A DNA stretch of 64,000 nt from Corynebacterium sp. SCR221107 (GTDB taxonomy: Bacteria; Actinomycetota; Actinomycetes; Mycobacteriales; Mycobacteriaceae): NCBI RefSeq assembly GCF_027886475.1, contig NZ_CP115670.1:2108001-2172000 (forward strand), written 5' to 3'. The translations under genes and the position numbers were made by a program. Shown here piece after piece: positions 39,575-47,861 of this stretch (position 1 is its first letter; every line of letters starts with the position of its first letter). The notes under the pieces are model-generated. The model was not told the origin of the DNA and made no database searches. It worked only from the letters and a program-made list of their open reading frames with translations.

Positions 39575-42500
39575 TTACCTGCCCAACTCCGCGCTGGATT
39601 CGCCCCAGAAGACCTCATCGACCACCTTGCGGGCGCGCCTGGTGACCTTCAGGTAGTTGTCCAGGAACTCCTGGTACTCGCTGGGATCCCAGCCCGCGGC
39701 GCCGGCGACGGCGGCCAGCTGCTGGGCCTGGTGCGGGATCTGATCCATCCGCTTGCCGCGCACGAGCACGATCGCGTTGCGGGCCCGCGTCGCGGTGTTC
39801 CAAGCTTCCTCTAGGATATCGACCTGCTCGGCGGGGATGATCCCCTCCTCGCGGATGACGTGGAGCGTTTCGATCGTGGAGGTGTTGTGCAGGCCCGGGT
39901 ACTCGTGGGCGTGCATCATGGTCAAAAGCTGCACCGTCCACTCGATGTCCGAGAGGCCACCGCGGCCGAGCTTGGTGTGGGTGTTGCGATCGGCGCCGCG
40001 CGGCAGGCGCTCGTTGTCCACGCGCGCCTTCATGCGGCGCACCTCGCGGATGGTCTTGTCGCTGATCCCGCCTGCCGGGTAGCGGTACTTATCAATCATG
40101 CGCAAGAAACGCTCGCCGAGATCGGGGTCGCCCGCGATCCAGGTGGCCCGCAGCAGCGCCTGGATTTCCCAGGACTCGCCCCAGCGCTGGTAGTACTGGT
40201 CATAGGACTCCAGGGTGCGCACCACCGCGCCCGAACGCCCCTCGGGGCGCAGGCCCAGGTCGACCTCCAGCGGCGGATCCCCGGTGGGCTTGGACAGCCG
40301 GGTGCGCATCCGATCGCAGACCTCAATAGCCCAGCGCACGGCGTCGTTTTCGGGCACGCCCTCAGCCGGGTCGCACACAAACATCACGTCCGCATCCGAT
40401 CCGTAGCCCAGCTCCGCGCCGCCCAGGCGGCCCATGCCGATCACGGTGATCGCGGCGGGCGCGGTCTCCCCCAGCCCCTCGGCTGCGCGATCGCGCAGGG
40501 AGGTGGCGATTTCGGCATTGAGTGCCGCCTCGAGCACGGCGTCCCACACCGAGGACAGGCGCTTGCACACGTCGTGCACGCTGAGCATTCCCAATAGGTC
40601 CGCCGAGGCAATGCGCGAGAGCTCCGCCCGGCGCATCGAGCGGGCGACGTTGATGGCAAAGTCCGGGTCATCGTGGCGCCCGGCGGCGCGCACCAGCGAG
40701 GTGCAGGCCTGATCGAAGGGGGTTTCCAGGAGTTTGGGGCCGTGGGCGCCGTCGCCCAACAGCTTCACCGAGTCCGGCGCGGAGATGATGAGGTCGGCGG
40801 TGAAGGGCGAGTTACCCAAGATTCGCATGAGCCTTTTGCCCACGATGCCTTCGTCGCGCAGCATGCGCAGAAACCACGTGCGATCGCGGGCGGCGTCGGA
40901 AAGCTTGCGGTAGTTGAGCAGGCCCGCATCCGGGTCGGCGGTGCCCGAGAGCCACTCCATGAGCGTGGGCAGCAGCATTTCCTGGATCTTAGCCTTGCGG
41001 GAGGCGCCGGTGGCCAGCGCGGTGAGGTGTTCGACCGCGCGATCCGGGAAGCGGTAGCCGAGCGCCTGCAGCTGCAGCTTGGCGGCCTCCGGGGACAGCT
41101 TGAGGGTGTCCACGGACATCGAGACCACGGAGTTGAGCAGCGGCCGGTAGAACAGCTGATTGTGCAGCTGGGAGATCTGGATGCGCACCCGGCGCAGCTT
41201 CTCGCCCAGGACTTCGATGGAGCTGTGTCGTCCGTCGCCGCGGAAGCCGGCGGCATGGGCCAGCCAGCGCATGTTCTTCTCGTCCTCCGGCGCCGGCAGG
41301 GTGTGGGTGCGCTTGACTTTTTGCAGCTGGAGGCGGTGTTCGAGCATGCGCAGGAAGGCGTAGGCATCGATGAGCGCCTGCCCGTCCTCCCGGCCGACGT
41401 AGCCGCCCTCAACCAGGGCCTTCAGCGCGTCCACGGTGGCGAGCGTGCGCAGGGATTCGTCGGAACGCCCGTGGACGAGCTGGAGTAGCTGCACGGCGAA
41501 CTCCACGTCGCGCAGGCCGCCCACGCCCAGTTTCAGCTCGCGCTCCTTGAGTGCCTTGGGCACGTTTTCCAGCACGCGTCGGCGCATGGCTTGGACGTCA
41601 TCGACGAAGGACTCGCGCTGGCTGGCGGTCCACACCATGGGCTCGAGTAGGTTGCGGTAGTGCTTGCCCAGCGGGATCGAGCCGGTCATCGGCCGGCCCT
41701 TGAGCATGGCCTGGAATTCCCAGGTCTCCGCCCAGCGCTTGTAGTAGGTGATGTGCGATTCCACCGTGCGCACGAGCGCGCCGCGTTTGCCCTCCGGGCG
41801 CAGTGCGGCGTCGACCTCGAAGTAGCAGCGGCAGCCGATGCGGATGAATTCGCTGGCGAGGTGGGTGGCAGAAGGGCTGGCCGGTTCGGCGACGAAGATG
41901 ACGTCCACGTCGGAGATGTAGTTGAGCTCGCGGGCGCCGCACTTGCCCATGGCGATGATGCCAAGCCGCGCGTCGACGGGATCGTCGCCGTAGGTGTTGC
42001 GCACCGCCACCGCCAGCGCGGCCGTCAGCGCTGCGTCGGCGAGGTCGGCCAGGGCATGGGTGACGGTGCTAAAGGGCACCTCGGGCTGTCCCTTGCGCCT
42101 GTCGTCGGCCGGGTAGGTTCCGGCAAGATCACAGGCGGCGATGCGCATGAGCAGGCTGCGGTAGGTGCGCCGCAAGAGTTGCTCGGCTTCAGCCCCGCCG
42201 ATGCCGGCCCGGTAGGTTCCCACGCTATCAAGGCCAGGGCTTGCCGTATCCGGTTCGGTTACCGGTCCCGCCGCGTCCGGGGCGATGGCGAAGTCCGCAG
42301 GCACCGCCTCGACCACCCCGAGCAGCTCGGCGAGCATCTCCTCCACGGTGGGCAGGGGCAGGGTGAGCAGCTTCCATTGCTGGGGGTTGGCTGCCAGGTG
42401 GTCCCCGAGTACCGAGGAGGCTCCGAGCAGCGCGATGAGGCGCACCCTAAAAGCCAGGTCGGAGCGCATGCGGGCATCGATGTCCGCGTGGTTGCCGCCG

Positions 42501-42703
42501 GCGGCGTCGAGTCCCTGCATGAGCCGGATGAGGTTGTTGAGCGCCAGGTCGGCGTCGGCGGCGCCGGTTAATGCCCACAAAAGATCGATGGAGGATTCGT
42601 TCATCCAGCCAAGCCATTCGAGGTCGCTGGCGGCGTTGCGGCCGTGCAGGTTGAGCGCGGCCAACGTCGGCAAGGCGTTGCGGGTGGTGCGGGGATGCGG
42701 CAT
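39575..42703 (-). CDS. glnE: Bifunctional glutamine synthetase adenylyltransferase / adenylyl-removing enzyme
   Basis: GlnE attaches AMP to, and removes it from, the regulatory tyrosine of GlnA, in response to nitrogen state. The 1042-residue protein has both nucleotidyltransferase halves: GKCGARELNYISDVDVIFV in the N-terminal deadenylylating domain and GMGRLGGAELGYGSDADVMFV in the C-terminal adenylylating domain, each with the G-x-x-E/D-x-D-x-D metal pattern. The domains are joined by a helical linker. It lies 85 bases after glnA2 on the same strand and its target, GlnA with Y405, is encoded at 17-18.4 kb. Confidence 0.95.
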   Translation of the reverse strand: MPHPRTTRNALPTLAALNLHGRNAASDLEWLGWMNESSIDLLWALTGAADADLALNNLIRLMQGLDAAGGNHADIDARMRSDLAFRVRLIALLGASSVLGDHLAANPQQWKLLTLPLPTVEEMLAELLGVVEAVPADFAIAPDAAGPVTEPDTASPGLDSVGTYRAGIGGAEAEQLLRRTYRSLLMRIAACDLAGTYPADDRRKGQPEVPFSTVTHALADLADAALTAALAVAVRNTYGDDPVDARLGIIAMGKCGARELNYISDVDVIFVAEPASPSATHLASEFIRIGCRCYFEVDAALRPEGKRGALVRTVESHITYYKRWAETWEFQAMLKGRPMTGSIPLGKHYRNLLEPMVWTASQRESFVDDVQAMRRRVLENVPKALKERELKLGVGGLRDVEFAVQLLQLVHGRSDESLRTLATVDALKALVEGGYVGREDGQALIDAYAFLRMLEHRLQLQKVKRTHTLPAPEDEKNMRWLAHAAGFRGDGRHSSIEVLGEKLRRVRIQISQLHNQLFYRPLLNSVVSMSVDTLKLSPEAAKLQLQALGYRFPDRAVEHLTALATGASRKAKIQEMLLPTLMEWLSGTADPDAGLLNYRKLSDAARDRTWFLRMLRDEGIVGKRLMRILGNSPFTADLIISAPDSVKLLGDGAHGPKLLETPFDQACTSLVRAAGRHDDPDFAINVARSMRRAELSRIASADLLGMLSVHDVCKRLSSVWDAVLEAALNAEIATSLRDRAAEGLGETAPAAITVIGMGRLGGAELGYGSDADVMFVCDPAEGVPENDAVRWAIEVCDRMRTRLSKPTGDPPLEVDLGLRPEGRSGAVVRTLESYDQYYQRWGESWEIQALLRATWIAGDPDLGERFLRMIDKYRYPAGGISDKTIREVRRMKARVDNERLPRGADRNTHTKLGRGGLSDIEWTVQLLTMMHAHEYPGLHNTSTIETLHVIREEGIIPAEQVDILEEAWNTATRARNAIVLVRGKRMDQIPHQAQQLAAVAGAAGWDPSEYQEFLDNYLKVTRRARKVVDEVFWGESSAELGR

Positions 42704-42788
42704 GAAAGCGGTTCCTTTGTGGTTGCTGCTTTGTGCTTAGCGACGGCCACAGGCCGGCCCTGGGTGGGCCACCCATGGCACGTGCCGG

Positions 42789-44129
42789 TTAGTACTCGAG
42801 GTTGTTGGCCAGTTCCCAGGGGGTGATCTGCTGCTGGTAGTCGTGCCACTCGCGCCACTTGTTGCGCAGGAAGAACTCGAAGACGTGCTCGCCGAGGATG
42901 TCGGCGACGAACTCGGAGCGTTCCATCTCGCGCAGCGCCTGATCCAAGCTGGAGGGCAGGTCTGCATAACCCATGGCCTTGCGCTCGCGGCGGGTGAGCA
43001 AGGCCAGATCCTCCTCGGCCGGATCCGGCAGCTCGTAGCCCTCGCGGATACCCCGCAGGCCTGCGCCGAGCAAGACCGCGATCGCCAGGTACGGGTTGCA
43101 CGCCGAATCCGGGGAGCGCACCTCCACCCGGCGCGACTCAGCCTTGGCCATGCGGTAGGTGGGCACGCGCACGAGCGCGGAGCGGTTGGACGCGCCCCAG
43201 GTGGCGGCGGTGGGGGCCTCGTTGCCGAAGAGGATGCGCTTATAGGAGTTGGTCCACTGGTTGGTGATGGCGGAGAACTCGTTGGCGTGGGTCAAGATGC
43301 CGGCGATGAACTGCTTGGCGGTCTTGGACAGGGAATATTCGTCGTCGGGGTCGTGGAAGGCGTTGATATCGCCTTCGAATAGCGACATGTGGGTGTGCAT
43401 GGCCGAGCCCGCGTGGTCCTTGAAGGGCTTGGGCATGAACGTGGCCCCTACCCCGTTGACCAGTGCCACCTGCTTCATGATGTGGCGGAAGGTCATGATG
43501 TTATCGGCCATGGTCAACGCGTCGGCGTGGCGAAGGTCGATCTCTTGCTGCCCGGGGGCTGTTTCGTGGTGGGAGAACTCCACCGGGATGCCCATGTCTT
43601 CCAGCGCGAGCATCGCCGAGCGGCGAAACTTCGGGGCGTCATTGTGGCTGGCCTGATCGAAGTAACCGCCGTTGTCGGTGGGGATGGGCGGCTGCCCATC
43701 GGTTTTGAGCGACTTGACGAGATAGAACTCGATCTCGGAGGAGACCATGCAGGAAAAGCCCTCGTCGGCGGCCTTTTGCACCTGACGGCGCAGCACCTGG
43801 CGCGGGTCGGAATAGAAGGGCTGGCCGTCCGGGTTGGAGATGTCGCAGAACATGCGCGCGGTGCGCAGGCGCGGCTCATCCTGGTCGAAGGGCAAAAGCT
43901 GGAACGTGGATGGGTCCGGCAAGGCGATGGTGTCAGACTCGGAGATGCGGGAAAAGCCCTCGATGGCGGATCCGTCGAAGCCGATGCCCTCCTCGAAGGC
44001 TGACTCGAGCTCCGCGGGAGCCACCGACACCGACTTGAGATAACCCAGGATGTCTGTAAACCAAAGGCGCACGAAGCGGATGTCTCTTTCTTCCACGGTG
44101 CGCAGTACGTAGTCCATCTGTGATTCCAT
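42789..44129 (-). CDS. glnA2: Glutamine synthetase type I, second copy (not adenylylated)
   Basis: A 446-residue GSI-alpha-like enzyme: SSEIEFYLVKSL, QQEIDLRHADALTMADNIMTF and FMPKPFKDHAGSAMHTHMSLF hold the metal and substrate ligands. In place of the LYELPPEE adenylylation motif of GlnA there is DLALLTRRERKAMGYADLP, so the regulatory tyrosine is missing and GlnE should not act on it. In C. glutamicum and M. tuberculosis this second enzyme is not the main ammonium-assimilating one. TAATCT lies six bases before the ATG, indicating a leaderless mRNA. Probably cotranscribed with glnE. Confidence 0.94.
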   Translation of the reverse strand: MESQMDYVLRTVEERDIRFVRLWFTDILGYLKSVSVAPAELESAFEEGIGFDGSAIEGFSRISESDTIALPDPSTFQLLPFDQDEPRLRTARMFCDISNPDGQPFYSDPRQVLRRQVQKAADEGFSCMVSSEIEFYLVKSLKTDGQPPIPTDNGGYFDQASHNDAPKFRRSAMLALEDMGIPVEFSHHETAPGQQEIDLRHADALTMADNIMTFRHIMKQVALVNGVGATFMPKPFKDHAGSAMHTHMSLFEGDINAFHDPDDEYSLSKTAKQFIAGILTHANEFSAITNQWTNSYKRILFGNEAPTAATWGASNRSALVRVPTYRMAKAESRRVEVRSPDSACNPYLAIAVLLGAGLRGIREGYELPDPAEEDLALLTRRERKAMGYADLPSSLDQALREMERSEFVADILGEHVFEFFLRNKWREWHDYQQQITPWELANNLEY

Positions 44130-44135
44130 AGCTTT

Positions 44136-44141
44136 AGATTA
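44136..44141 (-). promoter_or_regulatory. -10 element of leaderless glnA2
   Basis: TAATCT on the minus strand ends six bases before the glnA2 ATG, and no ribosome-binding site is present. Confidence 0.6.
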
Positions 44142-44402
44142 CGTACCTTTGCCTACCCGGCGCTAACACAAGCAAGGTAAATCCAGCCCGGACTCAGCGT
44201 TGGGTTCCCCACGATGCGGAACACCATCCCCTTTAAGCCTTCGGCCACTGCCCCCATGATCGGTCACACCTGATGCCCACGGGCTACGCAAGACATTGTT
44301 CGGGGGCTACTGCCGGGGGTGGTAGCGCGCTTTATACCATGCGTTTTCATTACTTCCGACGCAGCTTCCCCGCGGGCGGGATTTAGCTGCTAGAACAAAC
44401 GT

Positions 44403-46106
44403 ATGGGCATTAATAAGCAACTGGAAGTCGAGTTGAAGTTTGAGGTTTCCCCGGAGGCTTCGGCTCCCCTCCTTGGGGCTGTGGAGCACGTCGTTTCCGT
44501 GGAACCGGAGCAGGTGCATCACCTCTCGGCGGTGTACTACGACACAGATGACCTGCGCCTGTCGCGCGCCAAGATTGCGCTTCGTCGTCGCACCGGCGGC
44601 AAGGACGAAGGCTGGCATATCAAGATGCCAGGGCAAGGAGGCCGCGTGGAGATTCAGGCCCCGCTCGATGCTTCGAAGTCCCCGGACAACGATCAGGTGC
44701 CCGAGGAGTTGATGGGGGCCATCCGCCACCTGGTGCGGGTCAAGCCGCTGCAGCCCATCGCCCGGGTGGACAATGAGCGCCACGAGGTCGTAGGCCTCGG
44801 CGTCGACGGTGAGCCGGTGGCCGAGCTGTGCGACGACCACGTCACCTCGTGGTCGTATCTGCCTGGCGGGGTGGAAAATAGTTGGCGCGAGTGGGAGGTG
44901 GAGGTCACCTCCCACGCCCAGGAGCTCGGCATCACCGAGGCGGTGCTGCGTTCTGCCCGCGGCATCATCGAAGCCGCCGGTGGGCGCGTATCCGATAGCC
45001 CGTCGAAGCTGGTCATGGCCTTGGGCGATTCGGTTGCCAATGTGAAGATCCCGGAGCCGGTTGCCACCTTGGACAAGGACAACCCGGCGGCGGCCGTGCT
45101 GGCCGCGCTCAAGCGCAATCGGGACAAGCTGCTCGAATATGATCCGCGGGTGCGCCGCGATGAGTTCGATTCGGTACATCAGATGCGCGTGGCCACCCGC
45201 GAGCTGCGCAGCCACATGCAGACCTTTGAGGGCATCCTCACGGGTGAGAAGTACCTTTCCTTGGAGGAGCACCTCAAGCAGCTGGCGGGCATTTTGGGTC
45301 AGGCCCGCGATGCGGAGGTGATCGCCGCGCGTTTCAAGGAGCTGTTGACCCTCGACGAGGCCTCCGTGCTCGATGACGCCACCCGCGCCCACCTGGAAGG
45401 CGACATGCAGCGCCAGTACGAGCTGGCGCACCGCAGGGTGGTGCGCACGCTGGATGATCCGCGCTACTGGCAGATGCTCGATGATCTCGACGACATCCTG
45501 GCCAACCCGCCGCTGGCCGAGCAGTCCGTCGACGACGCCGACACGCACGACACCGGCACTCCCGCGACCGGCGCAGCCGCCGCCGACGCCGCCGACGCCA
45601 CCGACGCCACAGACGCCGTGCAGCCTGCCAATAAGGCCAAGCCGGCACAGAAGCGCTCCCCCGAGGAGATCCTGCTGGCTCACCTCAAGACTGCTTTCAA
45701 AAAGCTGCACGCACGCCACGAGCTGGCCACGGCCGGGCTGGGCGATTCCGAGTTGAGCCTGCATGCCAAGGAGGAGCGGTTCCACGATATCCGCAAGGCA
45801 GCCAAGAAGCTGCGCTACTCGGCGGAGGCGGTCGGCGATGCCACGAGCCTAAACACGAAGAAGCTGTACCAGGCCTGCAAGCAGATGCAGGAGGTACTGG
45901 GTGATTTCCAGGATGCGGTAACCGCCCGCGATAAGGTCACCCATTTCGCCGAGGCGGCCCGGCGCGCGGGCGAGGACACCTTTGGCTATGGTGTGGTCTA
46001 CTCCATCGAGCACCACCAGGGTCTAGAAGCGCTGTCTCGCTATGACGACACCTATGAGGCCGTCACCAGTGCCTATAAGGCGCTGATCAAAAAGGCCGGG
46101 AAGTAG
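44403..46106 (+). CDS. CYTH and CHAD domain protein
   Basis: A 567-residue protein with an N-terminal CYTH domain (triphosphate tunnel fold; the E-x-E-x-K signature is E8-V-E10-L-K12) and a C-terminal CHAD domain of conserved histidines and basic residues (VHQMRVATRELRSHMQ, ERFHDIRKAAKKLRYSAEAV). CYTH domains bind triphosphates or polyphosphate and CHAD domains bind polyphosphate granules. An Ala/Asp/Thr-rich insert at about residues 377-407 (AAAADAADATDATDA) splits the CHAD helices. It is divergent from glnA2 and ends in a strong terminator. Confidence 0.9.
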   Translation: MGINKQLEVELKFEVSPEASAPLLGAVEHVVSVEPEQVHHLSAVYYDTDDLRLSRAKIALRRRTGGKDEGWHIKMPGQGGRVEIQAPLDASKSPDNDQVPEELMGAIRHLVRVKPLQPIARVDNERHEVVGLGVDGEPVAELCDDHVTSWSYLPGGVENSWREWEVEVTSHAQELGITEAVLRSARGIIEAAGGRVSDSPSKLVMALGDSVANVKIPEPVATLDKDNPAAAVLAALKRNRDKLLEYDPRVRRDEFDSVHQMRVATRELRSHMQTFEGILTGEKYLSLEEHLKQLAGILGQARDAEVIAARFKELLTLDEASVLDDATRAHLEGDMQRQYELAHRRVVRTLDDPRYWQMLDDLDDILANPPLAEQSVDDADTHDTGTPATGAAAADAADATDATDAVQPANKAKPAQKRSPEEILLAHLKTAFKKLHARHELATAGLGDSELSLHAKEERFHDIRKAAKKLRYSAEAVGDATSLNTKKLYQACKQMQEVLGDFQDAVTARDKVTHFAEAARRAGEDTFGYGVVYSIEHHQGLEALSRYDDTYEAVTSAYKALIKKAGK

Positions 46107-46117
46107 CCGGCACGAGT

Positions 46118-46164
46118 AAAGGGCGCCTCCTCCTCGATGACATCGCGAGGAGGAGGTGCCCTTT
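46118..46164 (+). terminator. Terminator after CYTH-CHAD gene
   Basis: A 19-base stem, AAAGGGCGCCTCCTCCTCG with CGAGGAGGAGGTGCCCTTT (one G-U pair), around a 9-base loop. It may also serve the convergent small gene. Confidence 0.85.
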
Positions 46165-46204
46165 GGGTTTAACGCCCCGAGTATCGAGCGGTTGTCATTC
46201 GAGC

Positions 46205-46429
46205 CTATTTTTCCCAGTCGTCGCCGTCTTCCCACGTCGAATCGTAGGAGTCGGCGGCGTCGTTGCGGGCCTTGATGGTCTCGAGTGCGTGCTCGGCCTG
46301 CTCGCGGGTGGCGTAGGGGCCCATCCGGTTTTCGAAGCTGGAGACCTTTCCTTGCTCGACCTGCCCGGTCTTTTGGTTGTAGAACCAGGCGGTATCGCCC
46401 GCGTTGAAAGCGCCGGTGGATCGTGCCAT
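46205..46429 (-). CDS. Small SPOR-like/conserved protein
   Basis: A 74-residue protein, MARSTGAFNAGDTAWFYNQK at the start, with GQVEQGKVSSFENRMGPYATREQAEHALETIKARND, the pattern of a sporulation-related-repeat-like fold with one TREQAEHAL helix, and an acidic end (WEDGDDWEK). Proteins of this kind are conserved in mycolata; their role is unknown. AGGAAAGAG precedes the ATG at 46429. An in-frame upstream extension is not supported. Confidence 0.75.
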   Translation of the reverse strand: MARSTGAFNAGDTAWFYNQKTGQVEQGKVSSFENRMGPYATREQAEHALETIKARNDAADSYDSTWEDGDDWEK

Positions 46430-46620
46430 GTTCTCTTCCTTTCCTTGTATCCCGGGGAGGTTTCCGGTTGGTGGTTGTGGCCGTGCGCAGGTGCCCATAT
46501 GTTGAGCCCGCGCGGTTGCTTTTAAGCTTAGGCCAGTAAAGTAATAAGGCCATAAGCTTTTCCCGGCGTAGGCCGTTCGATGAGCCAATTGTGCCCCTAA
46601 AACCACCGAAGGATGATGTC

Positions 46621-47838
46621 ATGCCGACTTGGCCACACCCGGAGTCACCGTGTCTTGCCCGTGCGGTTGCAGCCCACGAGGAGGCTTTCGGGGAGGTTAC
46701 GGCCACGGCGAGCGCGCCCGCGACGTGGCTGCTGATCGGCGAGCACACCGATCACTTCGGCGGCATCGTGGTCGTCGGCATGCATGCGGCGCAGCTTGCC
46801 GTGGCGATCTCCCCTCGGGCGGATGCCACCTTCGTCGTCGATGAGCACACCATCGCCGAGGATTTCGCCGGCTACGATACCTCCCGCAGCACGGCTGAAG
46901 GCTTCGATGTTCACGAGCAGGCCCACGGTCCCGCCGAAAACGCGGCCGCGCGCCTTGCCGGGTTGGTGCATACGATGATGCACCGGCAGTTGGTTTCCCG
47001 GGAGACGGCCGGCTTTAACGTCACGATCGTCTCCGATATCCCCCGCCGCGCGGGCCTGGGCGAGCAGGTTGCGGCCGACGTGGCCGCCGCGCTCGCCTTC
47101 GCCGCGTCAGTCGAGGAGCTGGATTCGCCGCCGGTGCGCACGAAGCTTGCCGACGTGTGCTACCAGTCTTCGCAGGCGTTTTCCCCCACCCCTCAGGTCC
47201 GCGCCCGCTATGCCGCCGCGCTGCGCGGCCAGGCGGGCGCCCTGCAGGTGATTGACTATGCCGACGGCTCTATTACCCAGGCCCCGCAGCCGTTCGGCGA
47301 GGCAACCGGGCTAAGCGCCTTCGTGATCATCCCGCCGTCTGCCACCGCCTTCACCGGCGAGCTCGTGGCCGCCCGCGCGGCCTTCATTGACAAGGCCGCC
47401 GCGGCGTTTGGCGCAGAGTCTTTGCGTTTGCTTCCCGACGCCTCCACGCGCGTCATCGACTGGCTGCGCGCCGTCCACGAGGTGTTAGGCCCCGAGGAGG
47501 TCCCCTCGGTCGAGGAGGCCAGCGCGTGGATGCAGTTTATGGATCTCGAGATCGCGGCCGCTGCGAAGGCCACGGTGGCCTTGCGCTCCCGGAAGATCGC
47601 CGAGCTGGTGCCGCTGCTGCAGGCATCGAGCATAAACCTCGGGCCCCTCCTGGGCCTGGGACACGACACCGCGGCTGTACAGCAGCTGTGTCAGGTCCGC
47701 GGGGCGGTGCTCACCCGCGCCGCCGAGGCCGGCTCCTGCGGCAGCGTGATCGCGGTGGTACCGTCTCATCGCGCGGCCAATTTTGCCGCGGACCTGTCCG
47801 CCGACGGGCTCGGCGTGATAGCGCTAAGCGACGACTAA
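46621..47838 (+). CDS. Galactokinase-like GHMP family protein with altered ATP motif
   Basis: A 405-residue protein. The galactokinase signature is recognisable near the N-terminus (WLLIGEHTDHFGG with E41, H42, D44). The GHMP ATP-binding motif, usually P-x3-GLSSSAA, is instead IPRRAGLGEQVAADVAAAL, so the phosphate-contacting serines are absent. Downstream the usual VVPSHRAA-type ending is partly kept. It could be a kinase for another sugar or an inactive sugar-binding relative. It starts at ATG 46621 with AAGGATG upstream and is a single gene between two units reading away from it. The name galK is used for its relatives, but I would not assign activity. Confidence 0.75.
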   Translation: MPTWPHPESPCLARAVAAHEEAFGEVTATASAPATWLLIGEHTDHFGGIVVVGMHAAQLAVAISPRADATFVVDEHTIAEDFAGYDTSRSTAEGFDVHEQAHGPAENAAARLAGLVHTMMHRQLVSRETAGFNVTIVSDIPRRAGLGEQVAADVAAALAFAASVEELDSPPVRTKLADVCYQSSQAFSPTPQVRARYAAALRGQAGALQVIDYADGSITQAPQPFGEATGLSAFVIIPPSATAFTGELVAARAAFIDKAAAAFGAESLRLLPDASTRVIDWLRAVHEVLGPEEVPSVEEASAWMQFMDLEIAAAAKATVALRSRKIAELVPLLQASSINLGPLLGLGHDTAAVQQLCQVRGAVLTRAAEAGSCGSVIAVVPSHRAANFAADLSADGLGVIALSDD

Positions 47839-47861
47839 GACCCGCCCAAACCCCCTGGGGC

